A stretch of DNA of 58,919 nucleotides from Muribaculaceae bacterium (GCA_003979155.1 RYWL01000002.1:1-58919), one strand, 5' to 3'; positions 33,298-44,700 are shown, numbered from the stretch's first letter. A program made the numbers and translations. The notes: generated by a model not told the origin, from the letters alone.

Positions 33298-35844
33298 ATG
33301 GAAAACAGCCAAAAATACACCCCGGAGGTCCAGGCCCTCATCGACCGTCTCCGAACCCAATGCACAAACCATAACAACAAGTTTATCATGCCGGCGCACA
33401 TTTTGCTGGAGCTCTGCGCTCCCGGCACACGCTCTGCCGAGCTGATGGAACGCGTTGCCGGTGCCGACCGACTGGCCGATTTGCGCAGCAACCTCGACGT
33501 AGCGCTCCTCGAGCCAGATGTAGACGAAGGCCGCAGCGCCGACTATTACAGCCGCATTGTTACTCTTATCATAAAACTGGCAATCATCGAGGCACGCTAC
33601 CTCAAGTCGTCGGTTGTCGATATCGAGCACCTGCTGCTGTCGCTCCTTCACAATAAAGAAGTGCGCTCAATGGGCACTTTCCTCCCCTTTACAAGTGCAG
33701 GTATTGACTATGATGCCATACTTCGTCAGGTCAAGGCAGATATAATGCCTGTCACCGACACACCTGTGGCCGAAGCACCCCGTGACGAAAACTCCGACCC
33801 CGACACACCATCGGGCAGCAGTCAGCCGCGCAGCGACCGCAAGACATCGGCACGGAACCAGCGCAACGCTGACACGCCTATGCTTGATAAATTCGGCAAC
33901 GACATGACCCGCGCCGCCGAAGAAGGCCGCCTCGACCCTGTTGTGGGACGAGAAACCGAAATCGAACGTCTGGCACAGATTCTCAGCCGACGGAAGAAGA
34001 ACAATCCTGTGCTCATCGGAGAACCGGGCGTAGGCAAATCGGCAATTGTCGAAGGCCTCGCCCTCCGCATCGTACGCCGTAAAGTATCGCGAATACTTTT
34101 CGACAAACGCGTCATATCGCTCGACATGGCATCGATAGTGGCAGGAACGAAGTATCGCGGAGAATTCGAAGAGCGTATCAAAGCTATTATCAACGAGTTG
34201 CAGAAAAGCCCCAACATTATACTTTTCATCGACGAGATTCACACTATTGTCGGTGCAGGCAATGCCCAGGGCTCTATGGATGCCGCAAACCTGCTCAAGC
34301 CGGCTCTTGCCCGTGGTGAAATACAGTGCATCGGCGCCACTACTCTCGACGAGTATCGTGTGAACATAGAGAAGGACGGCGCTCTCGAACGCCGTTTCCA
34401 GAAAGTAATGGTAGAGCCCACTACTGCCGAACAGACCCTGGCCATACTCAACAATATCAAGACCACTTACGAGAAACACCATGGCGTGAAATATACCGAC
34501 GATGCTCTTGAGGCATGCGTAAAGCTCACCAACCGATATATCACCGACCGCAACTTCCCCGACAAAGCCATCGATGCCCTCGACGAGGCCGGCGCACGTA
34601 TGCGCATATCCAATATCACCGTACCTCCCGTTATCGAAGAGCTCGAAGAAAAATTGCGCACCACTACTGCCGAAAAAGTCGCAGCCGCACAGCGTCACGA
34701 CTTCGCCGAGGCCACACGCCTCCGCGACGCCGCCGCCGCTCTGCAGACCGAGCTCGAAAAAGCCCGGGCCGACTGGGACAAGGAAATGGAAGCAAAACGC
34801 GTTGAGGTCAATGCCGACAAAGTGGCCGAAGTCGTTGCCATGATGACCGGTGTGCCCGTGAAGCGCATTGCACAGGCCGAGGGCGTACGCCTCATCGAAA
34901 TGGAACCCGTGCTCCAGAAATCGATTGTCGGACAGAACGCCGCAATCACAAAACTTGTCAAGGCAATTCAGCGAAACCGCCTCGGCCTCAAAGACCCCAA
35001 CAAGCCTATCGGCACATTCATGTTCCTCGGAGCTACCGGCGTGGGCAAAACATACCTCACCAAGAAACTCTCGGAGTATCTGTTTGATTCGACTGATGCT
35101 CTGATTCGCATCGACATGAGCGAATACATGGAGAAATTCAGCGTGTCGCGGCTCATTGGTGCGCCTCCCGGATATGTTGGTTACGAGGAAGGCGGACAAC
35201 TCACCGAACGCGTTCGCCGTCACCCCTACTCTGTTGTGCTCCTCGACGAAATCGAGAAAGCCCACCCCGACGTGTTCAACCTTCTGCTGCAGGTAATGGA
35301 CGAAGGCCGCCTCACCGACAGTCTCGGCCGTCGCATCGATTTTAAGAACACTATTATCATCATGACATCGAACATCGGCACACGCCAGCTCAAAGAATTT
35401 GGCTCTGGAGTCGGCTTCACCACACAGGCCGTAGATCGCGAATACAGCCACAGCATACTCTCAAAGGCACTCAACAAGGCTTTCTCGCCCGAATTTCTCA
35501 ACCGTATCGACGATGTGATAATATTTGACACTCTCGACCGCGACGCAATCTTCAAGATTATCGACATAGAGCTCGCAGGATTCTACCGCCGTATCGCCGA
35601 CCTCGGTTTTACTGTTACAATCAGCGACGAAGCAAAGAATTTCATCGCTTCAAAGGGTTGCGACGTACAATTCGGCGCACGTCCGCTGAAACGTGCTATC
35701 CAGAAATATCTCGAAGACGAACTCGCCGAAGTAATGCTCTCCGGAACGGCCAAACCCGGAGATGAAATCATCGTCGGCTACAATCCGGATACTCAGAAAA
35801 TAGTCACATCGGTAATAACCCCCGAAACAGAACCAACAGTATAA
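33298..35844 (+). CDS. clpC: ATP-dependent Clp protease ATP-binding subunit (ClpC type)
   Basis: This two-ring AAA+ unfoldase feeds substrates to ClpP or acts as a chaperone. The 848-residue protein has a Clp N-domain (about residues 1-145), a charged linker (about 150-190), AAA1 with Walker [10 protein letters not shown] and Walker [15 protein letters not shown], a short UvrB/UvrC-like middle segment ([20 protein letters not shown]) and AAA2 with [10 protein letters not shown] and [13 protein letters not shown]. The short middle segment separates it from ClpB. No CtsR or McsAB genes are nearby. It is divergent from gyrA and is followed by a hairpin and the CCA-adding-enzyme-like gene. Confidence 0.94.
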   Translation: MENSQKYTPEVQALIDRLRTQCTNHNNKFIMPAHILLELCAPGTRSAELMERVAGADRLADLRSNLDVALLEPDVDEGRSADYYSRIVTLIIKLAIIEARYLKSSVVDIEHLLLSLLHNKEVRSMGTFLPFTSAGIDYDAILRQVKADIMPVTDTPVAEAPRDENSDPDTPSGSSQPRSDRKTSARNQRNADTPMLDKFGNDMTRAAEEGRLDPVVGRETEIERLAQILSRRKKNNPVLIGEPGVGKSAIVEGLALRIVRRKVSRILFDKRVISLDMASIVAGTKYRGEFEERIKAIINELQKSPNIILFIDEIHTIVGAGNAQGSMDAANLLKPALARGEIQCIGATTLDEYRVNIEKDGALERRFQKVMVEPTTAEQTLAILNNIKTTYEKHHGVKYTDDALEACVKLTNRYITDRNFPDKAIDALDEAGARMRISNITVPPVIEELEEKLRTTTAEKVAAAQRHDFAEATRLRDAAAALQTELEKARADWDKEMEAKRVEVNADKVAEVVAMMTGVPVKRIAQAEGVRLIEMEPVLQKSIVGQNAAITKLVKAIQRNRLGLKDPNKPIGTFMFLGATGVGKTYLTKKLSEYLFDSTDALIRIDMSEYMEKFSVSRLIGAPPGYVGYEEGGQLTERVRRHPYSVVLLDEIEKAHPDVFNLLLQVMDEGRLTDSLGRRIDFKNTIIIMTSNIGTRQLKEFGSGVGFTTQAVDREYSHSILSKALNKAFSPEFLNRIDDVIIFDTLDRDAIFKIIDIELAGFYRRIADLGFTVTISDEAKNFIASKGCDVQFGARPLKRAIQKYLEDELAEVMLSGTAKPGDEIIVGYNPDTQKIVTSVITPETEPTV

Positions 35845-35853
35845 TGAAAATGA

Positions 35854-35888
35854 GCCGTGCTTGCCGCGCTTTATGCCGGAAGCACGGC
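35854..35888 (+). terminator. Hairpin between clpC and the CCA-adding-enzyme-like gene
   Basis: A perfect 9-bp stem (35854-35862 with 35880-35888) can extend by three more pairs (35864-35866 with 35877-35879). The sequence after it, attctacg, is not U-rich, so it may be a partial terminator or an mRNA-processing or stability hairpin. It ends 17 bases before the next ATG. Confidence 0.5.
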
Positions 35889-35905
35889 ATTCTACGTCAA
35901 AAGCC

Positions 35906-37360
35906 ATGACATCGGAAAAATACAAGCTGATATGCCGATACCTGCGTGAACTAATCGAAGGCTCAGTCTGGGAAGGCAAGGTCTACACCGTGGGCGGTTG
36001 CTGCCGCGACACCATTATCGGTGCGCCTATAAAGGATGTCGACCTCGCTGTAGCCCTTCCTGACGGTGGAATCGCTTTCGCCGAATGGCTGCACAAAAAG
36101 CATCTTACTATTGGCGAACCGGTGAAGTTCAGAAAATACGGCACAGCACGTATGTACCTCCGCAAATTTCCAGGCGAAGAAATCGAACTTGTACAGACTC
36201 GCTCGGAGAAATACACCGACCGGACCTCGCGCGACCCCTCGACCGCTTTTGGCTCTATTGAAGACGACTGTTACCGCCGCGACCTCACAATCAATTCGCT
36301 ATACTACGATATTTCGGGCGACCGCATGCTTGATATTACGGGTAAAGGTATCGCCGACATCGAAAACCACCTCATACGCACTCCGTCGGAACCGGATATG
36401 ACATTCGACGACGACCCCGTGCGAATAATACGTACTGTAAGGTTCGCCACACGGTTCGGTTGGGAAATCGACCCGGCGGCAATGTCCGCAATGAAAAAAT
36501 ATGCATCGAGACTCGAGATAATCACACCCGAGCGCATGCAGTCGGAATTCGATAAAATTCTTGAATGCCCCACACCCTCGCGTGCACTTAATCTGCTGCG
36601 CGAAGTCGGTGCCATGCGATATATCATACCCGAACTCGAGAAAGAATACGACCTGCGCCAGTCGGAGTATCACTTCGGCACTGTCTGGGAGCACTCTCTT
36701 GCCACCGCCGACCTCGTACCTCCGCAGAGCGAAATGCGGCTCGCAGCGCTGCTCCACGATATCGGCAAAACCTTAACGGCCATAAAAGGACGCGACGGAC
36801 AGAATCATTTCCCCGGACACGACCGTCGATGCGCCCGTATAATCGACACGGCTCTCCGGCGCTTAAGATACCGCACCGAGAGCATTGACCGCATCATTTT
36901 CTTGTGCATGAACCATGAGGCCGCCAAGAGATGGGGCGACCATGCACAAAACATGAGCGATGAAGCGCTGCGGCGACTGCAATATAAATGCGTCGACAAA
37001 AAGCGTTTCAACAAGCTTATGACACTCATCGATGCTGATAACCGCACTTATGCCCCTGCTCACTGTATGCCCGAACAAGTACCGGCGATAATGACGCGCT
37101 CACAAACCTTGCTCGACGAGGGCACTGCCATGTTCGGCTATCACCTGCCGGTCAAGGCGCTGCGCATACGTAAAATACTTCATCTGCCGGCATCGGCAGA
37201 AGCAGAAATAGCGCATATAAAGGAATATCTGATGCGTGCGGCATTTGTCAATCCGCTCCTCAGCCGTGCACAATTATGCAAGATGGTGGAACTCAATAAA
37301 TACAACTGCGACGAAGATTCTCCAAAACGTCGTAATCACCGCCGCCGCAAAAAAAGCTGA
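35906..37360 (+). CDS. CCA tRNA nucleotidyltransferase-like protein with HD domain
   Basis: Members add or repair the 3' CCA end of tRNA; relatives can be poly(A) polymerases. The 484-residue protein has the class II nucleotidyltransferase head (VYTVGGCCRDTIIGAPIKDVDLAVA, with the metal Asp pair in DVDLAV), DDCYRRDLTINSLYYD, and DDDPVRIIRTVRFATRFGW. The HD phosphohydrolase domain shows LAALLHDIGKTLT and FPGHDRRCARII. The ATG at 35906 is used because the frame upstream (to 35861) runs through the hairpin and adds no family sequence. The first signature has Cys where most relatives have Val (GGCCRD for GGxVRD). Confidence 0.92.
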   Translation: MTSEKYKLICRYLRELIEGSVWEGKVYTVGGCCRDTIIGAPIKDVDLAVALPDGGIAFAEWLHKKHLTIGEPVKFRKYGTARMYLRKFPGEEIELVQTRSEKYTDRTSRDPSTAFGSIEDDCYRRDLTINSLYYDISGDRMLDITGKGIADIENHLIRTPSEPDMTFDDDPVRIIRTVRFATRFGWEIDPAAMSAMKKYASRLEIITPERMQSEFDKILECPTPSRALNLLREVGAMRYIIPELEKEYDLRQSEYHFGTVWEHSLATADLVPPQSEMRLAALLHDIGKTLTAIKGRDGQNHFPGHDRRCARIIDTALRRLRYRTESIDRIIFLCMNHEAAKRWGDHAQNMSDEALRRLQYKCVDKKRFNKLMTLIDADNRTYAPAHCMPEQVPAIMTRSQTLLDEGTAMFGYHLPVKALRIRKILHLPASAEAEIAHIKEYLMRAAFVNPLLSRAQLCKMVELNKYNCDEDSPKRRNHRRRKKS

Positions 37361-37388
37361 CTTCCACACTACGCAGCCACAGACACCG

Positions 37389-38186
37389 CTACCTGTCGAT
37401 AATGGTAAAATCGTCGGCATCCCTGCTTACAGGAAACGACTCTCTATAGGCCTGAACTTTATTCAGGCTCAAATCGGCCACAACAAACGGCTCTTCCTCT
37501 GTGCCAACAGGCATGCCGTGGCTGTCGTAAATCTGTGTGAGCCCGTCGTATTGACCGAATTCATCTGACCCGCCACGGTCGCAGCCGACCACAGTACACT
37601 GATTCTCTATAGCTCGCGCCACAAGCAGATGCTCGAAGGCATAGCCTCGTGACCGAGGCCACGACGCAATGACAAGCATAAGGTCGTAGCGGTTGTCTAC
37701 GCACCGGCACCACACGGGGAAGCGCAAATCGTAGCATATAATCAGCGCTATATTCCATCCGCGGAAACGCACTATGTTCATCGGCGTAGTTCCGGGGTGG
37801 AAAATCGCGCCTTCGCGACCTACCGAGAAGAGGTGACGTTTATCGTAAAAAGTCTCTTCACCCGACGGCTCTATAAAAAAACCACGATTGTAGAGATGCG
37901 GCGGCGTCGAGGCTATAAAGCTTCCGGCGATAGCCACACCATAACGCGCTGCCCAGCTTTTCACACGGTCGATTGTCGGGCCGGTGTTGCGCTCGGCCAA
38001 ATCGGCAATGAGTTCAAAATCATCTGCAAAGCCGGTTGAGAACAATTCGGGCAGCACAACAAGGTCTGTACCCTGCGGCAGCCGGGCAAAAGCCTGCTCT
38101 ACGATGCGCATATTCGCCTCCTTATCGGCCCAGACAATGGGCATCGGTAGTGCGGCAACTCTGAGATTATTGACGAGAGACTTCAT
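37389..38186 (-). CDS. Nitrilase-superfamily amidohydrolase (omega-amidase/YafV-like)
   Basis: These enzymes hydrolyse small amides; omega-amidases act on alpha-ketoglutaramate and alpha-ketosuccinamate. The 265-residue protein shows the catalytic set: Glu in VVLPELFSTGFA, Lys in YDKRHLFSVG and Cys in LIICYDLRFPVWCR. The latter two segments are typical of the YafV/Nit2 branch. It overlaps the acyltransferase gene by 4 bases (ATGA, 38183-38186). It is the last gene of a six-gene run and converges on the CCA-adding-enzyme-like gene with 28 bases between stop codons. Confidence 0.92.
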   Translation of the reverse strand: MKSLVNNLRVAALPMPIVWADKEANMRIVEQAFARLPQGTDLVVLPELFSTGFADDFELIADLAERNTGPTIDRVKSWAARYGVAIAGSFIASTPPHLYNRGFFIEPSGEETFYDKRHLFSVGREGAIFHPGTTPMNIVRFRGWNIALIICYDLRFPVWCRCVDNRYDLMLVIASWPRSRGYAFEHLLVARAIENQCTVVGCDRGGSDEFGQYDGLTQIYDSHGMPVGTEEEPFVVADLSLNKVQAYRESFPVSRDADDFTIIDR

Positions 38187-38728
38187 TCGGCAGTGAATTT
38201 TTCGGGATGTTTGCCTTTGTAAGGCGCATAGAAATCTTTTATAGCCCTCATATCTGCCTCAACATCGCCGGTAGGCTCAAATGTGCGGTTCACAAATATA
38301 TGCTTAGTGCCGAAATCGAGCACGCCGAGCACTATGGGAACATGTGCCTCCGCTGCGATATGCAGAAAGCCGGTATGCCACCGTGTTGTGCGGCTGCGGG
38401 TACCCTCCGGGGTTATGGCAATAGTCATGCGCTCGCTGCGGTTGAACTTGTTGACAAGAAACTCCGTAAGCGAGCCCGTCGACTTGCGTCGCCTCGGCAC
38501 GGCAATGCCTCCTATAGCACGGAAGAGACACCCTAACGGCCAGAAAAACCAAGTATCCTTCATCAGGAAGCCGGCCTTACGACCTGCCGAGGTGTAGGCC
38601 AACTCCCCGAGTATGAAGTCCCAGTTGCTGGTGTGCGGAGCTACACAGATTATGCTTTTAGGCATATCGGGTACGTCTATCTCCACTTTCCAGCCTAAAA
38701 GGCGCAGTATCAACCCTGCGATGTTCAT
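38183..38728 (-). CDS. 1-acyl-glycerol-3-phosphate acyltransferase-like protein
   Basis: PlsC-type acyltransferases attach fatty acyl chains to lipid precursors. The 181-residue protein is short but carries the HX4D motif as APHTSNWDFILG, the GxGG-like segment FRAIGGIAVPRR, and TPEGTRSRTTRWHTGF. The acceptor is unknown; similar short proteins are widespread in Bacteroidota. It overlaps both neighbours by 4 bases, so translation is probably coupled through the three-gene end of this operon. Confidence 0.88.
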   Translation of the reverse strand: MNIAGLILRLLGWKVEIDVPDMPKSIICVAPHTSNWDFILGELAYTSAGRKAGFLMKDTWFFWPLGCLFRAIGGIAVPRRRKSTGSLTEFLVNKFNRSERMTIAITPEGTRSRTTRWHTGFLHIAAEAHVPIVLGVLDFGTKHIFVNRTFEPTGDVEADMRAIKDFYAPYKGKHPEKFTAE

Positions 38729-39087
38729 TCGCTGATTGTTGCCTTGATTTCGGCTCGTACGTCTTCGGGAAGCGCGGAGTTCATGCGCTTCACTACTGCT
38801 TCGACAGCTTTGTCGAACTCATCGACAAGAGCATTGAAGGCGGTGGCAAAATATTGCCGGCGCTCTTTGCGGTATGCGGCAGCCGACTCGTACTCTCCGG
38901 GAGCTTTGTCGAAGACGATGCCTACTTTGGCAAGGGTTGTGCACTGAAGAGCGGCAATCTGTGCCACGATGTCGTTTACTTCCTCGCGTGAAATCGCAGG
39001 AAAGACCACTCGTGCGATGATTATTTCGGATGCGAGAGCTCCGCAGGTGTTGCGGATAAATTTTTTTAAGTCGCGTTTGTTTGCCAT
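38725..39087 (-). CDS. Small helical hypothetical protein
   Basis: This 120-residue protein has no signal and looks fully helical (KKFIRNTCGALASEIIIARV, RKERRQYFATAFNALVDEFD). I do not recognise a named domain. It sits between thrC (18-base gap) and the acyltransferase (4-base overlap). Its spacing and codon use support a real gene. It is probably a cytoplasmic protein conserved with these neighbours. Confidence 0.8.
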   Translation of the reverse strand: MANKRDLKKFIRNTCGALASEIIIARVVFPAISREEVNDIVAQIAALQCTTLAKVGIVFDKAPGEYESAAAYRKERRQYFATAFNALVDEFDKAVEAVVKRMNSALPEDVRAEIKATISE

Positions 39088-39105
39088 AATGGAAAGAATT
39101 AAAGA

Positions 39106-40422
39106 TTAATGAACGAGTGTCTGCAGATGTTTTCTAAGTGCCGGCACTGTAGGCGGTATTATTATTGAGTGTCGCTTCATCGACATGAACCTCGTAAGCT
39201 GAACGGGCAGCTCGAGAGCCGTGCCGGTGATGCGTGTCATTGTGTCGAGCTGTTTTGCCGGATGTCCGGTTGCGAATATCACAACCGGTGCTCCATCCGG
39301 AGCCTCGTCGGCTGCCGCATAGGCAACAGCTCCGTGGGCATCAATCATATACTGCTTATCTCTGTAGAGCGAGGAGACAACCTGCGCTATTTTCTCGTCG
39401 CCGACAGGTGCGGCACATATGATATCGCGCTTCATAGCCTCGATATCGCCTTTATATAGATGTTGGAGGCGTGGCCAGCCCGAAGGCCGGCTCATATCAA
39501 TCGATGATGCAAGAGTGTGCACAGGCTGATAAGACGGTATTTCGGCGTCTTTGCCGTCGAATAACGGGGCCAACTGGTTGTTTGCGTTCGTGGCCGCGAT
39601 AATTTTTCCCATGGGCGTACCCATTTTAAGAGCTATCGTCGCGGCGACAAGATTGCTCAGATTGCCGCAAGGCACCGACAGACATGCCTGAGCGGCATTG
39701 TCGACACCCATGGCACACAGCCTGGCATAGGCATACATGGCAAATGTGACCTGGGGCAGAAGGCGGGCGATATTAATTGAATTTGCACCCGTGAGGTGGA
39801 AATCTGTCAGCGATGCGTCGGCAAGGGCACTCTGCACCAGACGTTTGCAGTCTTCAACAGTGCCGGCCACCTCTATGGGGTGTACATTCTCGCCCAAGGA
39901 TGTGAACTGTGCTGTCTGCGGACGCGAAAGCACGCCACGGGGATAAAGGACGCATACATTTATGCCATTGACTTTAAGCAGTCCGTTTGCCGCCGCGGCA
40001 CCTGTATTGCCCATTGTCGCCACTAGCACATTGCGCTGTGGCGCATTGCTCTTGCGGTCGAGATATTTCATGAGGCGAGCCATGAAACGCGCCCCGAAAT
40101 CCTTGAATGTAAGCGTAGGACCATGAAAGAGCTCGAGCACATAGCGGTTGTGGGCCACCTTGAGCATCGGCACGTCGTACATAAATGATTCGTCGACAAT
40201 CTTTTTGAGCTCATGGCACGGCACGTCGTCGCCGAAAAAGGCCGAGGACACCACATAGGCGACCTCGCGCAGACTCATTTCGCCTATATTGTTGAAAAGA
40301 GCCTTTGGAATAACAGGTATTGATTCCGGCATATACAGTCCCCCATCGGATGCTACGCAGTGGTTGACTGCGTCGGACAAAGATGCCGGTACTTTATCAG
40401 ATTTTGTGGAGATAAAACGCAT
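39106..40422 (-). CDS. thrC: Threonine synthase
   Basis: ThrC converts O-phosphohomoserine to threonine with pyridoxal phosphate. The 438-residue protein has the PLP lysine motif HGPTLTFKDFGARFMARLM and the phosphate-binding segment ATMGNTGAAAANGLL, and it opens MRFISTKSDKVPASLSDAV, as in relatives. I use the ATG at 40422; a GTG at 40440 would add six residues without family support. No other threonine-pathway gene is adjacent. It lies 29 bases behind the coiled-coil gene in the run headed by the REC-REC-ATP-grasp protein. Confidence 0.95.
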   Translation of the reverse strand: MRFISTKSDKVPASLSDAVNHCVASDGGLYMPESIPVIPKALFNNIGEMSLREVAYVVSSAFFGDDVPCHELKKIVDESFMYDVPMLKVAHNRYVLELFHGPTLTFKDFGARFMARLMKYLDRKSNAPQRNVLVATMGNTGAAAANGLLKVNGINVCVLYPRGVLSRPQTAQFTSLGENVHPIEVAGTVEDCKRLVQSALADASLTDFHLTGANSINIARLLPQVTFAMYAYARLCAMGVDNAAQACLSVPCGNLSNLVAATIALKMGTPMGKIIAATNANNQLAPLFDGKDAEIPSYQPVHTLASSIDMSRPSGWPRLQHLYKGDIEAMKRDIICAAPVGDEKIAQVVSSLYRDKQYMIDAHGAVAYAAADEAPDGAPVVIFATGHPAKQLDTMTRITGTALELPVQLTRFMSMKRHSIIIPPTVPALRKHLQTLVH

Positions 40423-40451
40423 GTCGGTACTTTTGTACACTTATAACATTA

Positions 40452-41780
40452 TCAGAAGAGAGAAAGTTGTGCGTCATTTTCGGGTTTCTTAGGCTTTTTT
40501 GGAGGTTCCTGATAGCCAAATTCCGAGTCGGAAGCGAGCAAAGGACTTGTTTCACCGGGAGCCGGCTCGCTTACAAACCAGTCGGGACACTCAAAATCAT
40601 CCTCCATAGCCGACAGAACCTCCGCGTCAAGCAGCTGCTTGTCTTTTTTGGAGGCAGGCGATTCTGGAGGCAGGTTGAAGAGGCCGTCGTCGCGCTCAAG
40701 AACGCGCTTCGATACTTCTTCGAGCTCGGCCACACGGTCTTTGAGTTGCTTGTTGGCATTACGCAGACGTGCGATTCGCTCATCGCGTTTGCGTATAATT
40801 TCTTCTACCTGGGCCATCTGCGCCTGCAATCCGATAACACTGTCGGCGATTTTCACAGCATCTGCTTTTTCTTTCTGTAACTTCTGCACAGTCTCACGCT
40901 CGGCTGCAAATTGCGACTGCAAATCGTTGTACATCTGCTGCTGCATCTGTTGTTGCGTACGGCAGTCTTCAAGAGCTTTCAGCGCTTTCCGGCAACCGTC
41001 GGCAGCCTCTGCCGCCTCACGACTCGCATTGCCCAATTGCTTCTCGGCCTCGTGGCGTGCAGTGATAGCTTCGTCAAGGCGCGCCTGAAGTCCGGCATCG
41101 GTTTCGATGTCCGGTGCGGGCGCACCTTCTTTGAGTTGCTTGCGGAGCGATTCAATCTCTTTCGACATATCTTCTACAACCGAAGGCTGTATGTCGGCTA
41201 CTTTGAGTTTATTGAGCAGGCTACGGTTTTCAAGTTCAAACTGTTCACGTTCCGCTTCAGCTTTAGCGAGCTGAGACTCGAGGTCGGTCACACGGTCGGC
41301 GAGAGCACGCCTGCGACGGTCGGCGCTCAACTGCTGTTCGCGCAAAGCCGAGCGCTGATGCTCGAGATTTTCCATTTCGCCACGGAGACGTTCGCTCTCA
41401 CGGCGCGACGAATCGGCCGCCGAGCGCAAGCGCGATTCGGCATATGCCTCGGCAGTGTGCATGAGTTGATTGAGGTATTCGTCTACACCCTTGTCGAGCG
41501 CTTCGACAAGACGCTTGCGTTGGAGCTCCGGGTCGACGCTCCGGCGAAGGAAATCGGGAAGAGCCTCGTTGAACACTGCCACCGCGCCTTCAAAAATCCG
41601 TGCCTTTATATCGGGGTCTATTGCTGGAACTGCAACATCCTGCAGGGCTTGAGCTGTGTTATCGGCCGATGCGTTTTCGGTTTCGTCATCGGAGCCGGCG
41701 TTTGATGCAACTGTATCGTCGCATTCTTCATAATCGTCTCCAAAGCCGAGAGCTCTTTTTATGCTGGAGAAAAAACTCAT
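40452..41780 (-). CDS. Long coiled-coil protein paired with the REC-REC-ATP-grasp protein
   Basis: This 442-residue protein has an acidic N-terminus (SIKRALGFGDDYEECDDTVA), a helical segment about residues 60-110 (FNEALPDFLRRSVDPELQRK), and a long coiled coil from about 115 to 360. The C-terminal tail is Pro/Lys-rich and ends KKPKKPENDAQLSLF; the QLSLF ending resembles a sliding-clamp-binding peptide, which may be chance. It is soluble, with no signal peptide. Its start overlaps the upstream stop as ATGA (41777-41780), so the two are translated together and may form a complex. No named family is recognised. Confidence 0.83.
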   Translation of the reverse strand: MSFFSSIKRALGFGDDYEECDDTVASNAGSDDETENASADNTAQALQDVAVPAIDPDIKARIFEGAVAVFNEALPDFLRRSVDPELQRKRLVEALDKGVDEYLNQLMHTAEAYAESRLRSAADSSRRESERLRGEMENLEHQRSALREQQLSADRRRRALADRVTDLESQLAKAEAEREQFELENRSLLNKLKVADIQPSVVEDMSKEIESLRKQLKEGAPAPDIETDAGLQARLDEAITARHEAEKQLGNASREAAEAADGCRKALKALEDCRTQQQMQQQMYNDLQSQFAAERETVQKLQKEKADAVKIADSVIGLQAQMAQVEEIIRKRDERIARLRNANKQLKDRVAELEEVSKRVLERDDGLFNLPPESPASKKDKQLLDAEVLSAMEDDFECPDWFVSEPAPGETSPLLASDSEFGYQEPPKKPKKPENDAQLSLF

Positions 41781-44700
41781 GGAAGTTCGGGATTATAGGT
41801 ATTTTCGGTTATGTGATAATCGGGTTTCAACACTGTCGCACGCGCCGATCGGCCATTGATAGCCACCGGAAGCGCCTTGTCGAAAGTGACAATCCTGAGG
41901 TATTCGTCTTCATATTCGGCGGGCATCGCATCGAGATATGCCTGGTCTATGTATCCGTGACCGGCAGCTGCATCTATGGTGAAATATCCTACGCCAAAAG
42001 ATGTGAGATTCTGAAAGAAATGTGTGCCTTGACTGGGCTCCATGCGGTAATTGCCGACCGCCGACTCCACAATCACACGGGCTGCCGAAATATCGGCCCA
42101 CTTCACCGGTATGCCGAGAGCAGAGTCCGACGAGCCCCATCGGCCGGGGCCGATAAGAATATATCCCCGTCCTTCGCTCTGGAGCCGCGCGTTTAGACGG
42201 CCTATGACTTCTGCCGTAGCAGCATTGTTCATCGAATTGAACACTTCGGGACGGACATAGACAATAGTATGGACTCCGTCGACCATGCCATTGCCGAGAG
42301 CTGAGTCGGTGCGCAGTATAAGCTCATTGTCGGGATAGTCGAGCACATCGTCGTTTATCAGATTCTTATGGTCGATGATAGGTCGAATCTGAAGCCAGTA
42401 GAGATGTCCTTTGATTCCTTCGCTGTTCGGCTTTTCGGCAATGTTTCCGGCAAACTCTATCTCCACAGGGCGCTGCATGGCATGCTGTCCTTGATTGAGC
42501 ATGAAGTCGAGAGCGTCGGCAAGCGGCAATGCCTTGTCGCGGAAAATATTGTTGAATGTCACCACGCGACGGCCGCGTCCTTCTTCATAGTCTTTGAGCA
42601 TACCGTCGATATGGTCATATGTGGAGACCATGTATTTGAGTGCGCCTGTGCCGGCAAAATCCTGCACGTTCTTTTTAGCCAGATTCGCACCTTCATCGAG
42701 TTGAACACTGAAGTTGTCCTGCATATCGGGCGAAAGTGTGAACATTTTGGTTTGTGTATCGCGCAAGGCCAGGTCGAGGGTCGATGTCTGGAGTATATTG
42801 TCGGGGTGCTTCGGCGAAAGACGAAGACCGCGGCCACCGTCTACTATATATTTGCCAAGACCGACGGCAATCTCCACAACGCCATCTTCGGTACGCTCGT
42901 CACCGAGCGGATAATAGTTGAGCGAACGTCCAACGCCCGAAAACGACGGGAAGTAATATCCGGCATGCGGCTCGCCTACTACTTCCTGAATAATCACGGC
43001 CATTTTCTCTTGATCGATAACGTTGCTCGTCGCCGTCATGTAGCTTTTGCTCGCTTGATAAAAAACCGAGGCATACACGCCTTTTATTGCATCGGATAGC
43101 CACTTGAGGCGCTGCTCTACATTGCCTGTGCACGGCACCATGTATGTTGCATAGATGCCGGCAAAGGGCTGGTAGTGCGAGTCTTCGAGAAGACTCGACG
43201 AGCGCACGGCAAGCGGACGGTCGACCACCTCGAAAAGCGCCATCAAATCTTCGTGAACTCTCTCTGGCAGACGCGCGGCCAAAAATACATCAAGTATGAC
43301 CTGGTCTGAAGCATCGCTCAGTGCAAGCGGATAGAGTTTGTTCGACACCATAAATTCATCAAAAATGTCGGTACACAGCACCACCGAACGCGGAATGGAT
43401 ATGGAAAGTCCTTTGAAGTTATCGCAGATAGGATTTTTCTTGATGATCGAATCGATAAATGCAAGACCACGGCCCTTGCCGCCGAGACTGCCCTGCCCTA
43501 TACGCGCAAAATTGGAGTAGTGGTCGAAGCGGTCTTTCTGGAACACAGCCACCACGCCGCGGTTCTTCATCTTGCGATACTTGACGATAAGGTCGAAGAA
43601 CAGACGCTTCACAGTTTCGGCATCGCGTATATCGCTGAATCTATGCCGCTTCACCACATCGGCAATAGGAAAAAGCGCACGCGAATATAGCCAGCGGCTT
43701 ATATCATTGCGCGAAGCATGATAGAAAAGCGACTCTGAAGGGATATCGAATATATTCTTCTGGAGGTCTTTGAGATTGGTTATGGTCATTATGGGATGTT
43801 TGTCGACAGGGTCGACAATCACAAAGTCGCCAAAACCGAAGTTGTTCATAATGGCATCGCCAAGGTCGACGGGCAGCTTTTTGGAATTTTTATCTATAAA
43901 AACTCCACCGAACTCGCCGACAGAACCTGCATTTGCCACTTCCGAAGATTCAATGATAATCGGCAGATAGGGATCGTGTTCTCTGAGATAGCGGGCAAGT
44001 CTCAGACCTGCGTGAGCATCTTTCACTCCCTCGCGCTGAAACGACACATCGCTGATTACGCCGAGCATCTTCTTGCCGTATTTCTCATACAGCTCCACGG
44101 CCTCTTCGTAGTTACGGGCGAGCATCACTTTCGGACGGCCACGCATGCGCAACATCTGCTCGTGCTGGTTGAGGGCTTCTGTAGAGAAAAGCTTCGACTG
44201 CTTGAGCAGAAATTTATAGATATGCGGAAGCACCGACGAGTAAAAGCGTACTGAGTCTTCTACGAGCAATATTGCCTGCACGCCTACGTCGGTGATATCG
44301 TTGGCATTGAGCTTGTCTTCAAGCAATTTGATTATAGCCAGCAGCAAATCCATGTTTCCCAGCCAACTGAAGACATAGTCGACATTCGACAGGTCTTCCA
44401 TTGCAAGCCTGCGCGACACTTCCTTACTGAAGGGTGTGAGCACCACAAAAGGCACCGACGGATAAAGGCTCTTGAGTTTCGAAGCGCCTTCGAAAGTGTC
44501 TGAGAGCTCTCCACCGGGCATAGCGACCACGAGGTCGAAAGGCTTTGAGCGCATCAGATCCAATGCCTCGGTCACTGTTGAAGCGCGGGTCACACGCGGT
44601 GGCGAACTAAGATTAAGCGACACATATTCGTTATACAGCTGTTCCTCCACACGACCGTCTTCCTCCATCATGAAGGCATCGTATGGAGATGCGATTAGCA

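Noticed and set aside
33667..35451. 594-codon minus-strand ORF antisense to clpC
   Set aside because: Same reason: a shadow of clpC with His/Cys/Gly-rich non-protein-like composition.
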